64,000 bases of DNA from Rhodococcus rhodnii (GCA_000720375.1 JOAA01000005.1:248001-312000); one strand, 5' to 3'; positions 37,111-48,921 are shown, counted from the stretch's first letter. The notes: generated by a model from the letters alone, not told the origin. Translations and numbers: made by a program.

Positions 37111-37542
37111 TCAGCTTCGGATCGTCACGGGGATGATCCCGGCGGACAGGCTGCCGAACCGGGTGAACGCGGCGGGCGTGAAATCGATCAGGCGGTTGGT
37201 CGCACAGTTTCCGCTGCAGCACCGCTGTTCACCGCACCACAAGTCGGTCTGCGGCCCGCAGTCGCGTACCGTAACGGCGATTTCGGTTGTGCCGCAAAGG
37301 TGTTTGACGAAGAACTGATGACCGCAGGTGCGCCGCAACAGATCGTCGCCGCAGCGGTCCGGACGGGTGATGTCGAAGCATGCGTCCGAAGTGTTCGGCC
37401 ACGCGCAGTGCAGGCTGGCCGACCTGCAGGTTCCGCATGCGCCGCCACCGGCCGTGCCACACGGCCCGAACGCCGGTCCACAACAGAACCACGACGCTTC
37501 GGCCGTGGTCGGCGCCATGACCTCCACAGGTGGTGATGCCAC
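37111..37542 (-). CDS. Cys-rich protein with double-psi beta-barrel-like C-terminus
   Basis: 143-aa protein with 15 cysteines (residues 20, 21, 28, 36, 39, 46, 55, 64, 73, 83, 95, 103, 108, 109, 113). The C-terminal half (CGTTEIAVTVRDCGP, then NRLIDFTPAAFTRFGSL and AGIIPVTI) has the pattern of RlpA/expansin-like double-psi beta-barrels, where DxC and the final IDLSxxAF...GxIPV strand are diagnostic. No Sec or Tat signal is visible from the GTG at 37542, which has GGGAG 8 nt upstream; an internal ATG at 37518 also gives no signal. Many disulfides imply an oxidising location, so export with its Tat-signal neighbour is a reasonable hypothesis. First gene of the cassette; the upstream 255 bases (37543-37797) contain a 19-bp AT-rich imperfect palindrome at 37711-37729 and no convincing gene. 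Confidence 0.72.
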   Translation of the reverse strand: MASPPVEVMAPTTAEASWFCCGPAFGPCGTAGGGACGTCRSASLHCAWPNTSDACFDITRPDRCGDDLLRRTCGHQFFVKHLCGTTEIAVTVRDCGPQTDLWCGEQRCCSGNCATNRLIDFTPAAFTRFGSLSAGIIPVTIRS

Positions 37543-37797
37543 TTTTCTCGCTCCCTTCGAGGCTCCCCAGAACGCGCAGGTTCGTTTTCCTCAAAGCGGA
37601 AAAGGGCAAGACGCATCGCGAGCCCGGGGTGACCGAGCTCGCGGCGCTCTCGTCTGGCCCTCATCGCACGATCGTTGGCAGGGTGGGACTTTCGCGCGAA
37701 CAGACGGGAGTTTGTTATGTTCTGACAAAAGGCACGGTACCTGGCGACAGCTGATCCCACAGTCGCCCGTCCGGCGCAGCGCTACCCGCCGCGTGGC

Positions 37798-38778
37798 CTA
37801 CTCCCTGCGGGTGAGGGTGACCCGGTTGAGCAGCGCGGAGATCACCAGAACCACGCCGAGGGCAAGGAGTTGGTACTGGCTGCCACGGGAATCCTCGAAG
37901 GCGAGCAGGATTCCGGCGTTGAGCCAGACCACGAACAGCGACGCGATGAGCACGCCGCCGACCCGGCCGATTCCACCGGTGATCGCCGTACCGCCAAGGA
38001 TCGCGATGGTGACCGCGGGCAAAGCCATGCCGTTGCCGACGGTTCCGGCGTCTGGCCGCGCGGAAGCGAACTGTGCCACCGTTATCACCGCGACTACGGC
38101 TGAAAGCAGCCCGGAAAGTACGTACGCCCGGAATCTAATGCTCACCACGGGGAGCCCAGCGAACCTGGCCGCGGCTTCGTTCGTACCGATCGCGTACAGC
38201 CTCCGGCCGTAGTTCGTGCGGTTCGCCAACAACCACGCCAGTACGGCACACGGCAGCAGAAAAGTGAACACCTGCAACGGAACCTGACCGGCCGTGGTGG
38301 TGAGCGAATGCAGGTCCTGGATCGGTTGGGTCGAGATCGGCGCGTTGTTGTTGCTCACCAAGGCCAGTGAGCTGAACCCGTAGTACGTCGCCAAAGTCGC
38401 GATCAGCGCGGGAACCCCGAGCCAGGCGACGAGAAAGCCGTTCACCGCGCCGAGGATCGCGCCGGCCAGCAGCGCTCCGACGATCGCGAGCCACACCGGC
38501 CACTGCCAGAACCCGACCATGAACCCGAACACCATGCCGACCAAGCTGACCATCGCACCGACGGACAGGTCGATCCCGCCGCGCCCGGACACGATCACCA
38601 CCAGCTCAGCCAAGCCGAGCAGGCACAGCGGAACGAAAGATTCCAAAGAGGACAGCAAGTAGCCCACGTCGTAGGGCGCGACGAGGTACCCGTTCGCACC
38701 GAGAACGCTCATCCACACCACGAGAACCACGAGCAACGCGACCAGAAGCAGGACGCGATCGGTGATCAGCCGCTTCAC
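37798..38778 (-). CDS. Sugar ABC importer permease 2
   Basis: 326-aa permease of the RbsC/LsrD (BPD_transp_2) family with about ten helices; the hallmark loop ELVVIVSGRGGIDLSVGAMVSL (about residue 58) and the second-half GGTAITGGIGRVGGVLIASLF are visible. Forms the membrane channel together with the preceding permease. Start overlaps the upstream gene by 4 bases. Last gene of the four-gene importer operon. Confidence 0.92.
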   Translation of the reverse strand: MKRLITDRVLLLVALLVVLVVWMSVLGANGYLVAPYDVGYLLSSLESFVPLCLLGLAELVVIVSGRGGIDLSVGAMVSLVGMVFGFMVGFWQWPVWLAIVGALLAGAILGAVNGFLVAWLGVPALIATLATYYGFSSLALVSNNNAPISTQPIQDLHSLTTTAGQVPLQVFTFLLPCAVLAWLLANRTNYGRRLYAIGTNEAAARFAGLPVVSIRFRAYVLSGLLSAVVAVITVAQFASARPDAGTVGNGMALPAVTIAILGGTAITGGIGRVGGVLIASLFVVWLNAGILLAFEDSRGSQYQLLALGVVLVISALLNRVTLTRRE

Positions 38779-39725
38779 CGGCGCCGCCTCCTTCGCTCCC
38801 GCACCAGGTCCGCGCCGACTGCCAGCAGGATGAACACGCCGATGAACAGGGCGGTCAGCTCACTGCGCCAGCCCAGCAACGTCACCGCGCTGGTGACCGT
38901 GCCGACCAACAACGCGCCAAGGACCGTGCCCAGAACGGAGCCACGGCCACCGAGAATGCTCGTTCCGCCGATCACGACAGCCGCGATCACCTGCAATTCC
39001 AAGCCTGTTCCGGCGCTTTGGGCGACGAGGCCGCCGCCTCCGATGACGCAACAGGCCGCCAGCCCGACCAGAACACCAGTGACCGTGTAGACGCCGACCA
39101 AGCGCCTGCTCACCCGGATTCCGGCCAGCCGTGCGGCGGGCGCGTTGCCGCCGATCGCGTACAGGTGGCGTCCGGTGGGCGCGTGCCGCATGTAGTACCA
39201 CATGCCCGCCGCGAGAAGTATCGCCAGCAACCAGGCGTGCGGGATACCGAAACTGCGTCCTTCCGCGCCGCCGCCGAGGAACTCGAGGGTGTCCGGGACG
39301 CCCGCGACTTCCTTGCCGTCGAAGATCTGCAGTGCGATGAACCGGAAGAGGTTCAACGTGCCGAAGGTGATGATGATCGCGTGCACCCGGCCGTACGCGA
39401 CCAGCATGCCGTTGATCGCGCCGAGCACACCGCCGACCGCCAGCCCTAGAAGTATCGCGGGGATGAGCGCCAGTTCGCTGTCGCGCAACATCTGCGCGAC
39501 CACGACCATCACGACAGCGAGTGCGCTGCCGACCGATACGTCGATCCCGGCGGTGACGATCACCGCGGTCATGCCGACGCCGATGATCGTCACGGGTGCG
39601 ACCGTGGCCAGGATGTTCTGCAGGTTCGACGCGGCGAAGAACGTATCGGTGCCGAACCCGAGTGCCAGCCAGAGCACCGCGAGCACGGCGATGAGGACGA
39701 CCTCCTGGCCTTCGGTTTTGCTCAC
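38775..39725 (-). CDS. Sugar ABC importer permease 1
   Basis: 316-aa RbsC/LsrC-type permease with TAVIVTAGIDVSVGSALAVVM (about residue 55) and GGTSILGGRGSVLGTVLGALLVG. About ten membrane helices. Two different permease genes rather than one homodimeric RbsC suggest the rhamnose/autoinducer-2-type arrangement. 4-bp overlaps on both sides show strict coupling. Confidence 0.92.
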   Translation of the reverse strand: MSKTEGQEVVLIAVLAVLWLALGFGTDTFFAASNLQNILATVAPVTIIGVGMTAVIVTAGIDVSVGSALAVVMVVVAQMLRDSELALIPAILLGLAVGGVLGAINGMLVAYGRVHAIIITFGTLNLFRFIALQIFDGKEVAGVPDTLEFLGGGAEGRSFGIPHAWLLAILLAAGMWYYMRHAPTGRHLYAIGGNAPAARLAGIRVSRRLVGVYTVTGVLVGLAACCVIGGGGLVAQSAGTGLELQVIAAVVIGGTSILGGRGSVLGTVLGALLVGTVTSAVTLLGWRSELTALFIGVFILLAVGADLVRERRRRRR

Positions 39726-41155
39726 TCGTCACCCGCCGCTGCCGCGAGCACGTCGGCCTGCGCCGCGCCCCGGTCGAACCGCGCGGTGATCCGGCCGCCC
39801 CGGACGACCAGGATCCGGTCCGCGAGGCTCATCACCTCCGGCAGGTCCGACGAGACCAGCAGGACAGCCGTGCCCTGGCCGACGATGTCCCTGATCAGAC
39901 CGTGGATCTCCTCCTTCGCACCGACATCGACGCCTTGCGTCGGCTCTTCCAGTACGAGGACTTCCGGGCGTTCGACCAGTTGCCGTGCCAGCACGACCTT
40001 CTGCTGGTTGCCACCCGAGAGCGTGGCGATCAGGGCGTTGGGGCCTGGTGTCTTGATTCGCATGCGGTTGATGAAGTCGGTGGCCGTCTGGCGTTCCTGC
40101 TTGCGTTTCAGCCACAGGCCCTTCAGCGAGGCGATGGAGATGTTGAAGCCGACGGTTTTGGTCGCGAACACGCCTTGCCTCGATCGGTCGCCCGGCAGCA
40201 TCGCCGTCTGTCCCGTTCGGACTGTCCCGTCATCGGCCGGCTCCACGCCGTATATCGCACGAGCGATCGACCCGGTTCCCGAGCCGACGAGGCCGAACAA
40301 CGACACGATCTCGCCTGGCCCGACTTCGAAGCTCACGTTCGTGAACCTGTTGCGGCGCGTCAGGTTTTCCACCCGGAGTGCCGGGTCTCCCTGTGGGCTT
40401 CTGGGTTCTGCGGTGTTGTCGGCAAGGGCATGACCAACCATTAGTTCGGCGATCCGCCGTACCGTCAGATCTTTCGTCGGCTCGCTCGCGACGACTTTGC
40501 CGTCCCGCAGAACCGTGACCCGGTCGGTGATCTGCGCGAGCTCGTCCAGCCGGTGGCTGACGTAGATGACACCGACACCACGGTCCTTCAAGGTTCTGAT
40601 GGCCTGGAAGAGCGTTTCGATCTCGCGGTCGGTGAGAATGGCCGAGGGCTCGTCGAGAATCAGCACCTGTGCTTCGTGTGCGAGCGCCTTGGCCACCGAA
40701 ACAAGCTGTTGCTCGGCTACGGACAGGTCCGCGATCCGTTGCGCGGCAAGCTTCTCGTCGAGCCCGAGGCTGGTCAGGAGCTGCTTGGCACGCCTGGTCT
40801 GCGCCGGCCAGTCGACCCGGCCGCGCTTTCTGAGCTCCCGCCCGACGAAGACGTTCTCGGCGACCGTGAGCTCGCCGAAGAGCTGTGGATCCTGGTACAC
40901 GGTCGCGATCCCGGCGTTCAGCGCTTTGACCGTGTCGCCAAGGGGCTCTCCGTTGAGCTCGGCCGTGCCCGCGTCGGCGTGCTCCGCCCCGGAGACGATC
41001 TTGATCAGGGTGGACTTGCCTGCGCCGTTGGCACCGACAAGTCCGTGCACCTCACCGGGTTTCACCGCGAAGTCGACGCCCTGCAAGGCGTAGACGCCGC
41101 CGTAGTGCTTGCGGATGCCGGTGAGGGTGAGCAGCGCGTCAGTAGTTGTAGTCAC
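39722..41155 (-). CDS. Sugar ABC importer ATPase (two fused nucleotide-binding domains)
   Basis: 477-aa RbsA/MglA/LsrA-type ATPase. Domain 1 has Walker A GANGAGKST (about residue 41), signature LSVAEQQLVSVAKAL, Walker B VLILDEPSA. Domain 2 has a degenerate Walker A (GLVGSGTGS) but an intact LSGGNQQKVVLARQL and VLVLEEPTQGVDVG. This asymmetry is normal in the family. Overlaps the permease gene by 4 bases and the substrate-binding gene's 3' end by 17 bases, so all four importer genes are one operon. Confidence 0.94.
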   Translation of the reverse strand: MTTTTDALLTLTGIRKHYGGVYALQGVDFAVKPGEVHGLVGANGAGKSTLIKIVSGAEHADAGTAELNGEPLGDTVKALNAGIATVYQDPQLFGELTVAENVFVGRELRKRGRVDWPAQTRRAKQLLTSLGLDEKLAAQRIADLSVAEQQLVSVAKALAHEAQVLILDEPSAILTDREIETLFQAIRTLKDRGVGVIYVSHRLDELAQITDRVTVLRDGKVVASEPTKDLTVRRIAELMVGHALADNTAEPRSPQGDPALRVENLTRRNRFTNVSFEVGPGEIVSLFGLVGSGTGSIARAIYGVEPADDGTVRTGQTAMLPGDRSRQGVFATKTVGFNISIASLKGLWLKRKQERQTATDFINRMRIKTPGPNALIATLSGGNQQKVVLARQLVERPEVLVLEEPTQGVDVGAKEEIHGLIRDIVGQGTAVLLVSSDLPEVMSLADRILVVRGGRITARFDRGAAQADVLAAAAGDE

Positions 41156-42140
41156 CGACGTTGTCCTTGGTGAGCTTCAACGGGTCACCCAGCAACAACA
41201 TCTTGTTCTCGAACTTGACGGCCGGCAGCTTGGCCGAGACGTTGTTGGTGGCCTGCACCGGTTCGCCCCGCTTGACCTTCGCGCCCGCCCACGCGGTGAG
41301 GTAGCCGAGTTGTTCGACGTCCCAGAGGATCGACGTCGACGAGGAGCCGTCCTGCAGGTAGGGCTTCATCGAGTTCGGCGTGCCCACACCGACCGTGAAG
41401 ACCTTCCCGACCTTGCCCGCCTCCCGCACGGCCTTGGCGACGCCGGGAGCGGACGTGGTGCACTGACCAATGAGGCCGGTCAGATCCGGATGGGCGTTCA
41501 TCAGATCCTTGGCCATGGACACGGCTTTGGCCTCGTCCTCACCGGCGTAGACGGTGTCGACGAGGGTGGCGTTCGGGTACTTCTCGGCGGCGTAACGCTT
41601 CTGCACCTCGATCCACGAGTTGAGGTTCGCAGCGGTCTGTCCACAGGAGACGATCGCGTATTTTCCCTTGCCGCCCATCGGGGTCATCAGCGAGTCGACG
41701 ACGGTGTGTCCAATGCCGTCAGCCGTGGCCTGGTTGACGAACATCTCCCGCACAGAGTTGGGGGCGTCGGTGTCCGACGTGAGCACTTTGATGCCCTTGT
41801 TCGCCGCGTCGGCCAGGATCGGGACAACGGAGTCAGGGTCGTTGGGCGCGACGACGAGGACGTCGACCTTCTGCTGGATGAGCGACTTGAGGATCTCGGT
41901 CTGTGCCCCGGGATCAGCGGTGGTGCCGCCCTTGTAGATCCAGTCGATGCCCAGTTCCTGCGCGGCCTTCTGCCCGCCGGTGTTCATCGCCTCGAAGTAC
42001 GGAATCCCCTGCAACTTGGGCACGAACGCGACCTTGATCCGCGCCTGGCCGCCGTCCCCACCGGCAGCGGGCTGATCCTTCTTACTACACCCGGTGATGA
42101 TCAAACAGACGCTCAGCAATACAGCGAAACCAGCACGCAT
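41139..42140 (-). CDS. Sugar ABC importer substrate-binding lipoprotein
   Basis: 333-aa lipoprotein of the periplasmic-binding-protein type 1 (RbsB/LsrB/RhaS-like) family. Signal with lipobox IITGC (lipidation at about Cys18). The binding domain begins IKVAFVPKLQGIPYFEAMNTGGQKAAQELG and contains VLVVAPNDPDSVVPILADA and TSDTDAPNS. Substrate probably a monosaccharide such as rhamnose or an autoinducer-2-like ligand; not decidable from sequence here. ATG at 42140 with GGGAG 6 nt upstream; longer in-frame reading has no homology. First gene of the importer operon with a LacI-type operator 12 nt before the start. Confidence 0.9.
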   Translation of the reverse strand: MRAGFAVLLSVCLIITGCSKKDQPAAGGDGGQARIKVAFVPKLQGIPYFEAMNTGGQKAAQELGIDWIYKGGTTADPGAQTEILKSLIQQKVDVLVVAPNDPDSVVPILADAANKGIKVLTSDTDAPNSVREMFVNQATADGIGHTVVDSLMTPMGGKGKYAIVSCGQTAANLNSWIEVQKRYAAEKYPNATLVDTVYAGEDEAKAVSMAKDLMNAHPDLTGLIGQCTTSAPGVAKAVREAGKVGKVFTVGVGTPNSMKPYLQDGSSSTSILWDVEQLGYLTAWAGAKVKRGEPVQATNNVSAKLPAVKFENKMLLLGDPLKLTKDNVGDYNY

Positions 42141-42151
42141 GGCCGCTCCCC

Positions 42152-42167
42152 ATTGAGACGTTTCAAT
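42152..42167. promoter_or_regulatory. LacI-family operator before the sugar ABC operon
   Basis: ATTGAGACGTTTCAAT, a 16-bp palindrome with central ACGT and one mismatched pair, very close to the TGAAACGTTTCA consensus of LacI/GalR repressors. It sits between promoter region and Shine-Dalgarno site. No LacI gene is in the window. Confidence 0.7.
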
Positions 42168-42230
42168 CACCCACCGCCTGAACCTAGCCCGGCCTCCCTG
42201 CTCGTTCAAGGCCCCCGCCGATCTTCCCCG

Positions 42231-42380
42231 CCCCGTGTCCACCACACCAGCACCCCGTGTCCACCACACCGGCACCATGAAACGCACTTTCCGGCACCGT
42301 GAAATTCCCGCCATGGCTCTGGCCGGGAATTTCATAGTGCTGGAACGGTGGACACACCGTGCTGGAACGGTGGACACGGC
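42231..42380. repeat. 150-bp symmetric repeat: two tandem 22-mers, central hairpin, two inverted 22-mers
   Basis: Left pair 42231-42252 and 42253-42274 (CCCCGTGTCCACCACACC..., one difference). Right pair 42337-42358 and 42359-42380 (GTGCTGGAACGGTGGACAC...), related to the left units in inverted orientation. In the middle TGAAATTCCCG (42300-42310) pairs with CGGGAATTTCA (42324-42334), extended by GCAC/GTGC. The whole lies between the amidase stop and the ABC operon. Confidence 0.8.
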
Positions 42381-42397
42381 CGTTAGGTCCACTGTGG

Positions 42398-43867
42398 TCA
42401 GAGGGGTGGCATGTAGGTGTGCCAGTCCAGCTCTTGTTGGTAGGCGTTGGCGACGGCGGCGAGCAAGGGCTCCGAGTGGGCGGGACCCATCAGCTGCGCG
42501 CCGACGGGCATGCCGGATGGGCTGAAGCCACAGGGAAAAGCGATCGCGGGCAGACCGGTGAGGCTGGCCGGGAACGTGTACGGGGTGAGCACCGGGACCA
42601 GTGGGACACCGTCGAGTGAGGACACTCCGTGCGGCAACTCGGTGACCGGGCTGGTGGGTAGCAGGAGCACGTCCACCTCGCCGAGGAGGTTCGCGTAGTC
42701 GCGCTTGATCGCGTTCCGGACCCGTTGGGCGTGCAGGAAATCCGCGACCGGCACGGCTAAACCGGCCTCCAGGAACGCTTGGATGTCCTCGGCGAACTCC
42801 GCGCCGCGCTGCAGGTGCGGGCGGAACTCGGCCGCCGCCTCGGCGAAGACCAGGACGCTCGCCGCCGCCTGGGTGATCTGCAGTGACGGCAGCGTCACCT
42901 CGATGATCTGGGCACCTCGCGTTCGCAGTGTCTCCGCGACCGCTACCTCATAGGGAGTGGCGATGTCGGCAAGGCCCACCCTGACCTGCGCAAGGTCGAC
43001 CACGGGCGAGGTCGGTTCGGCGGGCGGCTCACCGGCCAGCACCCGGAGCAGCACTAGGCAATCCCTCGCGCTGCGGGCCATCGGGCCGACCGCATCGAAC
43101 GAGGCCGACAGCGTCATCACCCCGCTGCGCGGGATCAACCCGTATGTCGGCCGAATGGCAGACGTTCCGCAGAACGCCGAGGGCAGCCGCAGCGAACCAC
43201 CGGTGTCCGTGCCCAACGCCATCGGCACCTGCCTCGCGGCCAACGCGGCGGCCGAACCACCGGAGGACCCGGACGCCATCCGGTCTGTGTTCCACGGGTT
43301 GCGAACGGCAGGCGTGGACACGCCGTAAGCGATCTCGTGGGTGGCCGTCTTGCCCACCAGAATCCCTCCGGCGGAACGAACCCGGCTCACCACAGTCGCA
43401 TCCCACGGCGGCACCCGCCCGGCGAAGGCCGCGCTGCCGTACTCCGTGGCCACGTTCGAAGTGTCGATCAAATCCTTGGCCGCGAACGGAATCCCGTGCA
43501 GTACACCGGTCGGCGGCTGCTGGCCTGCCAGGTCGGCTTGCGCCCGCGCGGCGTCATCAGTCAGCTGCACGAACGCACCCAACCCCGGTTCCATGCGCGA
43601 CAGGCAGGACGCCAACAGTTCCGACGGCGAGACTTGACCGCGCCGGACAGCCACAGCCGCCTCCACCACGCCGAGTTCGTACGGCTCGGTCGGATCCGAA
43701 AGCACTGAGTACGGCTCGTCGCGCACAGGAATCGTGGTCCGAGGACTGTCCGGGACATCGTCGATGCCCTCAGCCTCGGCGATCGCGGCCACGGACGCGG
43801 TGACGAACGGAGTCGCCCACTCCAGTCGGGCCAGTCGTTCCGGAGTCAGCTCAAGACCGATGTCCAT
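42398..43867 (-). CDS. Amidase signature family enzyme
   Basis: 489-aa amidase of the Ser-cisSer-Lys type. Catalytic Lys in PFAAKDLIDTSN (about residue 133), Gly/Ser-rich region SGSSGGSAAALAARQ with the cis-Ser (about 209), and nucleophile Ser in GTDTGGSLRLP (about 233). An N-terminal helical extension of about 70 residues precedes the core. Not a GatA: no gatB/C nearby and the context is catabolic. Likely hydrolyses a small amide or urea derivative. ATG at 43867. Confidence 0.9.
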   Translation of the reverse strand: MDIGLELTPERLARLEWATPFVTASVAAIAEAEGIDDVPDSPRTTIPVRDEPYSVLSDPTEPYELGVVEAAVAVRRGQVSPSELLASCLSRMEPGLGAFVQLTDDAARAQADLAGQQPPTGVLHGIPFAAKDLIDTSNVATEYGSAAFAGRVPPWDATVVSRVRSAGGILVGKTATHEIAYGVSTPAVRNPWNTDRMASGSSGGSAAALAARQVPMALGTDTGGSLRLPSAFCGTSAIRPTYGLIPRSGVMTLSASFDAVGPMARSARDCLVLLRVLAGEPPAEPTSPVVDLAQVRVGLADIATPYEVAVAETLRTRGAQIIEVTLPSLQITQAAASVLVFAEAAAEFRPHLQRGAEFAEDIQAFLEAGLAVPVADFLHAQRVRNAIKRDYANLLGEVDVLLLPTSPVTELPHGVSSLDGVPLVPVLTPYTFPASLTGLPAIAFPCGFSPSGMPVGAQLMGPAHSEPLLAAVANAYQQELDWHTYMPPL

Positions 43868-43876
43868 CCGCCGACT

Positions 43877-46414
<2,538 letters not shown>

Positions 46415-46418
<4 letters not shown>

Positions 46419-48703
46419 GTGGTCGCGGGCTCCTCTGCCGATGCCTTGTCGGTGCTGTCCTTGGCCGGCTCGTCGGCCTTCTTCTCGGCGTCCTCGTCCT
46501 TGACCAGGACCAGGCTGATCTTGCCGCGCGAGTCGATGTCGGCGATCTCCACGCGGAGCTTGTCACCGACCTTGACGACGTCCTCGACCTTGCCGATCCG
46601 CTTGCCGTTGCCCAGCTTGGAGATGTGCACCAAGCCGTCCTTGCCCGGCAGCAGGGAGACGAACGCACCGAAGGCGGCGGTCTTGACGACCGTGCCGAGG
46701 AATCGCTCGCCGACCTTCGGCAGCTGTGGGTTGGCGATGGCGTTGATCTTGGAGATCGCCGCCTCGGCCGATGGGCCGTCCGCCGCACCGACGTAGATCG
46801 TGCCGTCGTCCTCGATGGAGATGTCGGCGCCGGTCTCCTCGGTGATCGAGTTGATCATCTTGCCCTTCGGGCCGATCACCTCGCCGATCTTGTCGACCGG
46901 GATCTTCACGCTGGTCACGCGCGGCGCGAACGGGCTCATCTCGTCCGGCTTGTCGATCGCCTCGGCGATCACCTCGAGGATGGTCAGCCGGGCGTCGTAC
47001 GCCTGGGCCAGCGCCTTGGCCAGCACCTCGGACGGGATGCCGTCGAGCTTGGTGTCCAGCTGCAGCGCGGTCACGAAGTCCTTGGTACCGGCGACCTTGA
47101 AGTCCATGTCACCGAAGGCGTCCTCGGCGCCGAGGATGTCGGTCAGCGCGACGTACTCGGTCTTGCCGTCGACCTCGTCGGACACCAGGCCCATGGCGAT
47201 GCCCGCGACCGGGGCCTTCAGCGGCACACCGGCGTTGAGCAGCGACAGGGTGGACGCACACACCGAGCCCATCGAGGTGGAACCGTTGGAGCCCAACGCC
47301 TCCGAGACCTGACGCAGCGCGTACGGGAACTCGTCCCGCTTGGGCAGGACCGGAACCAGGGCACGCTCGGCGAGCGCGCCGTGGCCGATCTCGCGGCGCT
47401 TCGGCGACCCGACCCGGCCGGTCTCACCGGTCGAGTACGGCGGGAAGTTGTAGTGGTGCAGGTACCGCTTGGTGGTCTCCGGCGACAGCGAGTCGATCTG
47501 CTGCTCCATCCGCAGCATGTTCAGCGTGGTGACACCCAGGATCTGGGTCTCGCCGCGCTCGAACAGCGCCGAGCCGTGCGCCCGCGGGATCACGGCGACC
47601 TCGGCGGACAGCTGACGGATGTCGGTAAGGCCACGGCCGTCGATGCGGACCTTGTCCCGCAGAATCCGCTGGCGGACCAGCCTCTTGTTCAGCGAACGGA
47701 AGGCAGCACCGAGCTCCTTCTCGCGGCCCTCGAACTCCTCGCGCTCGCCGACCATCTCCAGCACACCGGCCTTGACGTCGTCGATCGCGGCCTCGCGCTC
47801 CTGCTTGCCCGCGATGGTCAGCGCCTCGGCCAGCTTCTCCGCGGCGGCGGACTCGACGGCCTCGTACGCGTCCGGCTGGTAGGCCGGGAAGACCGGGAAC
47901 TCCGCGGTCTCCTTGGCGGCCAGGCCGGCCAGCTCCTGCTGGGCGACGCACAGCGAGCGGATGAACGGCTTGGCGGCCTCGAGGCCCTCGGCCACGATCT
48001 GCTCGGTCGGTGCCGGGGCACCCTCGCCGACCAGGTCGATCACGTTCTCGGTGGCCTCGGCCTCGACCATCATGATCGCGACGTCGCCGTCATCGCCTCC
48101 AGGGCCGGCGGGCCCGTCGACGATGCGACCGGCGACGACCATGTCGAACACGGCCTTCTCCAGCTGCGCGTACGTCGGGAACGCGACCCACTGACCTTCA
48201 ATGAGGGCCACGCGCACGCCACCGACCGGGCCGGAGAACGGCAGGCCGGCGAGCTGGGTGGAGGCGGACGCGGCGTTGATCGCCACGACGTCGTACAGGT
48301 CCTGCGGGGCCAGGCTCATCACCGTGACGACGACCTGGATCTCGTTGCGCAGGCCGTCGACGAACGACGGGCGCAGCGGCCGGTCGATCAACCGGCAGGC
48401 CAGGATGGCGTCGGTGGAGGGGCGGCCCTCACGGCGGAAGAACGCGCCGGGGATGCGGCCGACCGAGTACATCCGCTCTTCGACGTCGACCGTCAGCGGG
48501 AAGAAGTCGAAGTGCTCCTTCGGGTGCTTGGACGCGGTCGTCGCCGAGAGCAGCATGGTCTCCTCGTCGAGGTAGGCCACGACGCTGCCGGCGGCCTGCC
48601 GGGCGAGGCGACCGGTCTCGAAGCGGACCGTGCGAGTGCCGTACTTGCCGTTGTCGATCACGGCAGTGGTCTCGTGGACCCCAGCTTCCTGGGAGTCAGT
48701 CAT
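46415..48703 (-). CDS. pnp: Polyribonucleotide nucleotidyltransferase
   Basis: 762-aa 3'-5' phosphorolytic exoribonuclease and polymerase. Two RNase PH-like cores (first about 20-240, second about 350-590, with [19 protein letters not shown] [15 protein letters not shown]), an intervening helical domain, then KH ([19 protein letters not shown], about 606-660) and S1 ([20 protein letters not shown], about 670-740) RNA-binding domains with an acidic/Lys tail. ATG at 48703. A structured leader of the Actino-pnp type precedes it. Overlaps the M16 gene by 4 bases. Confidence 0.97.
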
Positions 48704-48770
48704 GTAGTTGTTTCTCCTCGTCTTGCGGGCCCGCGGTCGGAACTTCCGCCGTCGACGCGGTGTGGACGAG

Positions 48771-48837
48771 GCCGGTCTTCGATCGAAGCCCCCGGGTTTC
48801 CTCTTTGCTCACCCGGAAGCCACTACCGAGGACCGGC
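48771..48837 (-). ncRNA. Candidate Actino-pnp leader RNA
   Basis: On the minus strand the pnp leader folds into an outer 11-bp helix (arms 48771-48781 and 48827-48837, GCCGGTC/GACCGGC plus a U-G and TCG/CGA) enclosing an inner hairpin CCGGGT/ACCCGG (48811-48816 with 48792-48797). Position and the nested two-helix layout match the Actino-pnp motif known upstream of actinobacterial exoribonuclease genes, likely an autoregulatory or RNase-processed element. Assignment rests on memory of the motif and needs a covariance search. Confidence 0.65.
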
Positions 48838-48883
48838 GCAGATATTGCCCCGTCCGCTAAGCCCTTTGTCGTTTTCACTGTGC

Positions 48884-48916
48884 GGAGGGGGAGCAGCCCC
48901 TGGCCGCTCCCCCTCC
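48884..48916 (-). terminator. Hairpin terminator between rpsO and pnp
   Basis: Perfect 11-bp stem GGAGGGGGAGC/GCTCCCCCTCC with an 11-nt loop, 6 nt after the rpsO stop. Partial readthrough into the pnp leader is likely. Confidence 0.8.
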
Positions 48917-48921
48917 CAAGC

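Noticed and set aside
37530..37754. 74-codon rightward frame upstream of the Cys-rich gene
   Set aside because: No ribosome binding site, no recognisable domain, and it covers the likely promoter region of the leftward cassette.
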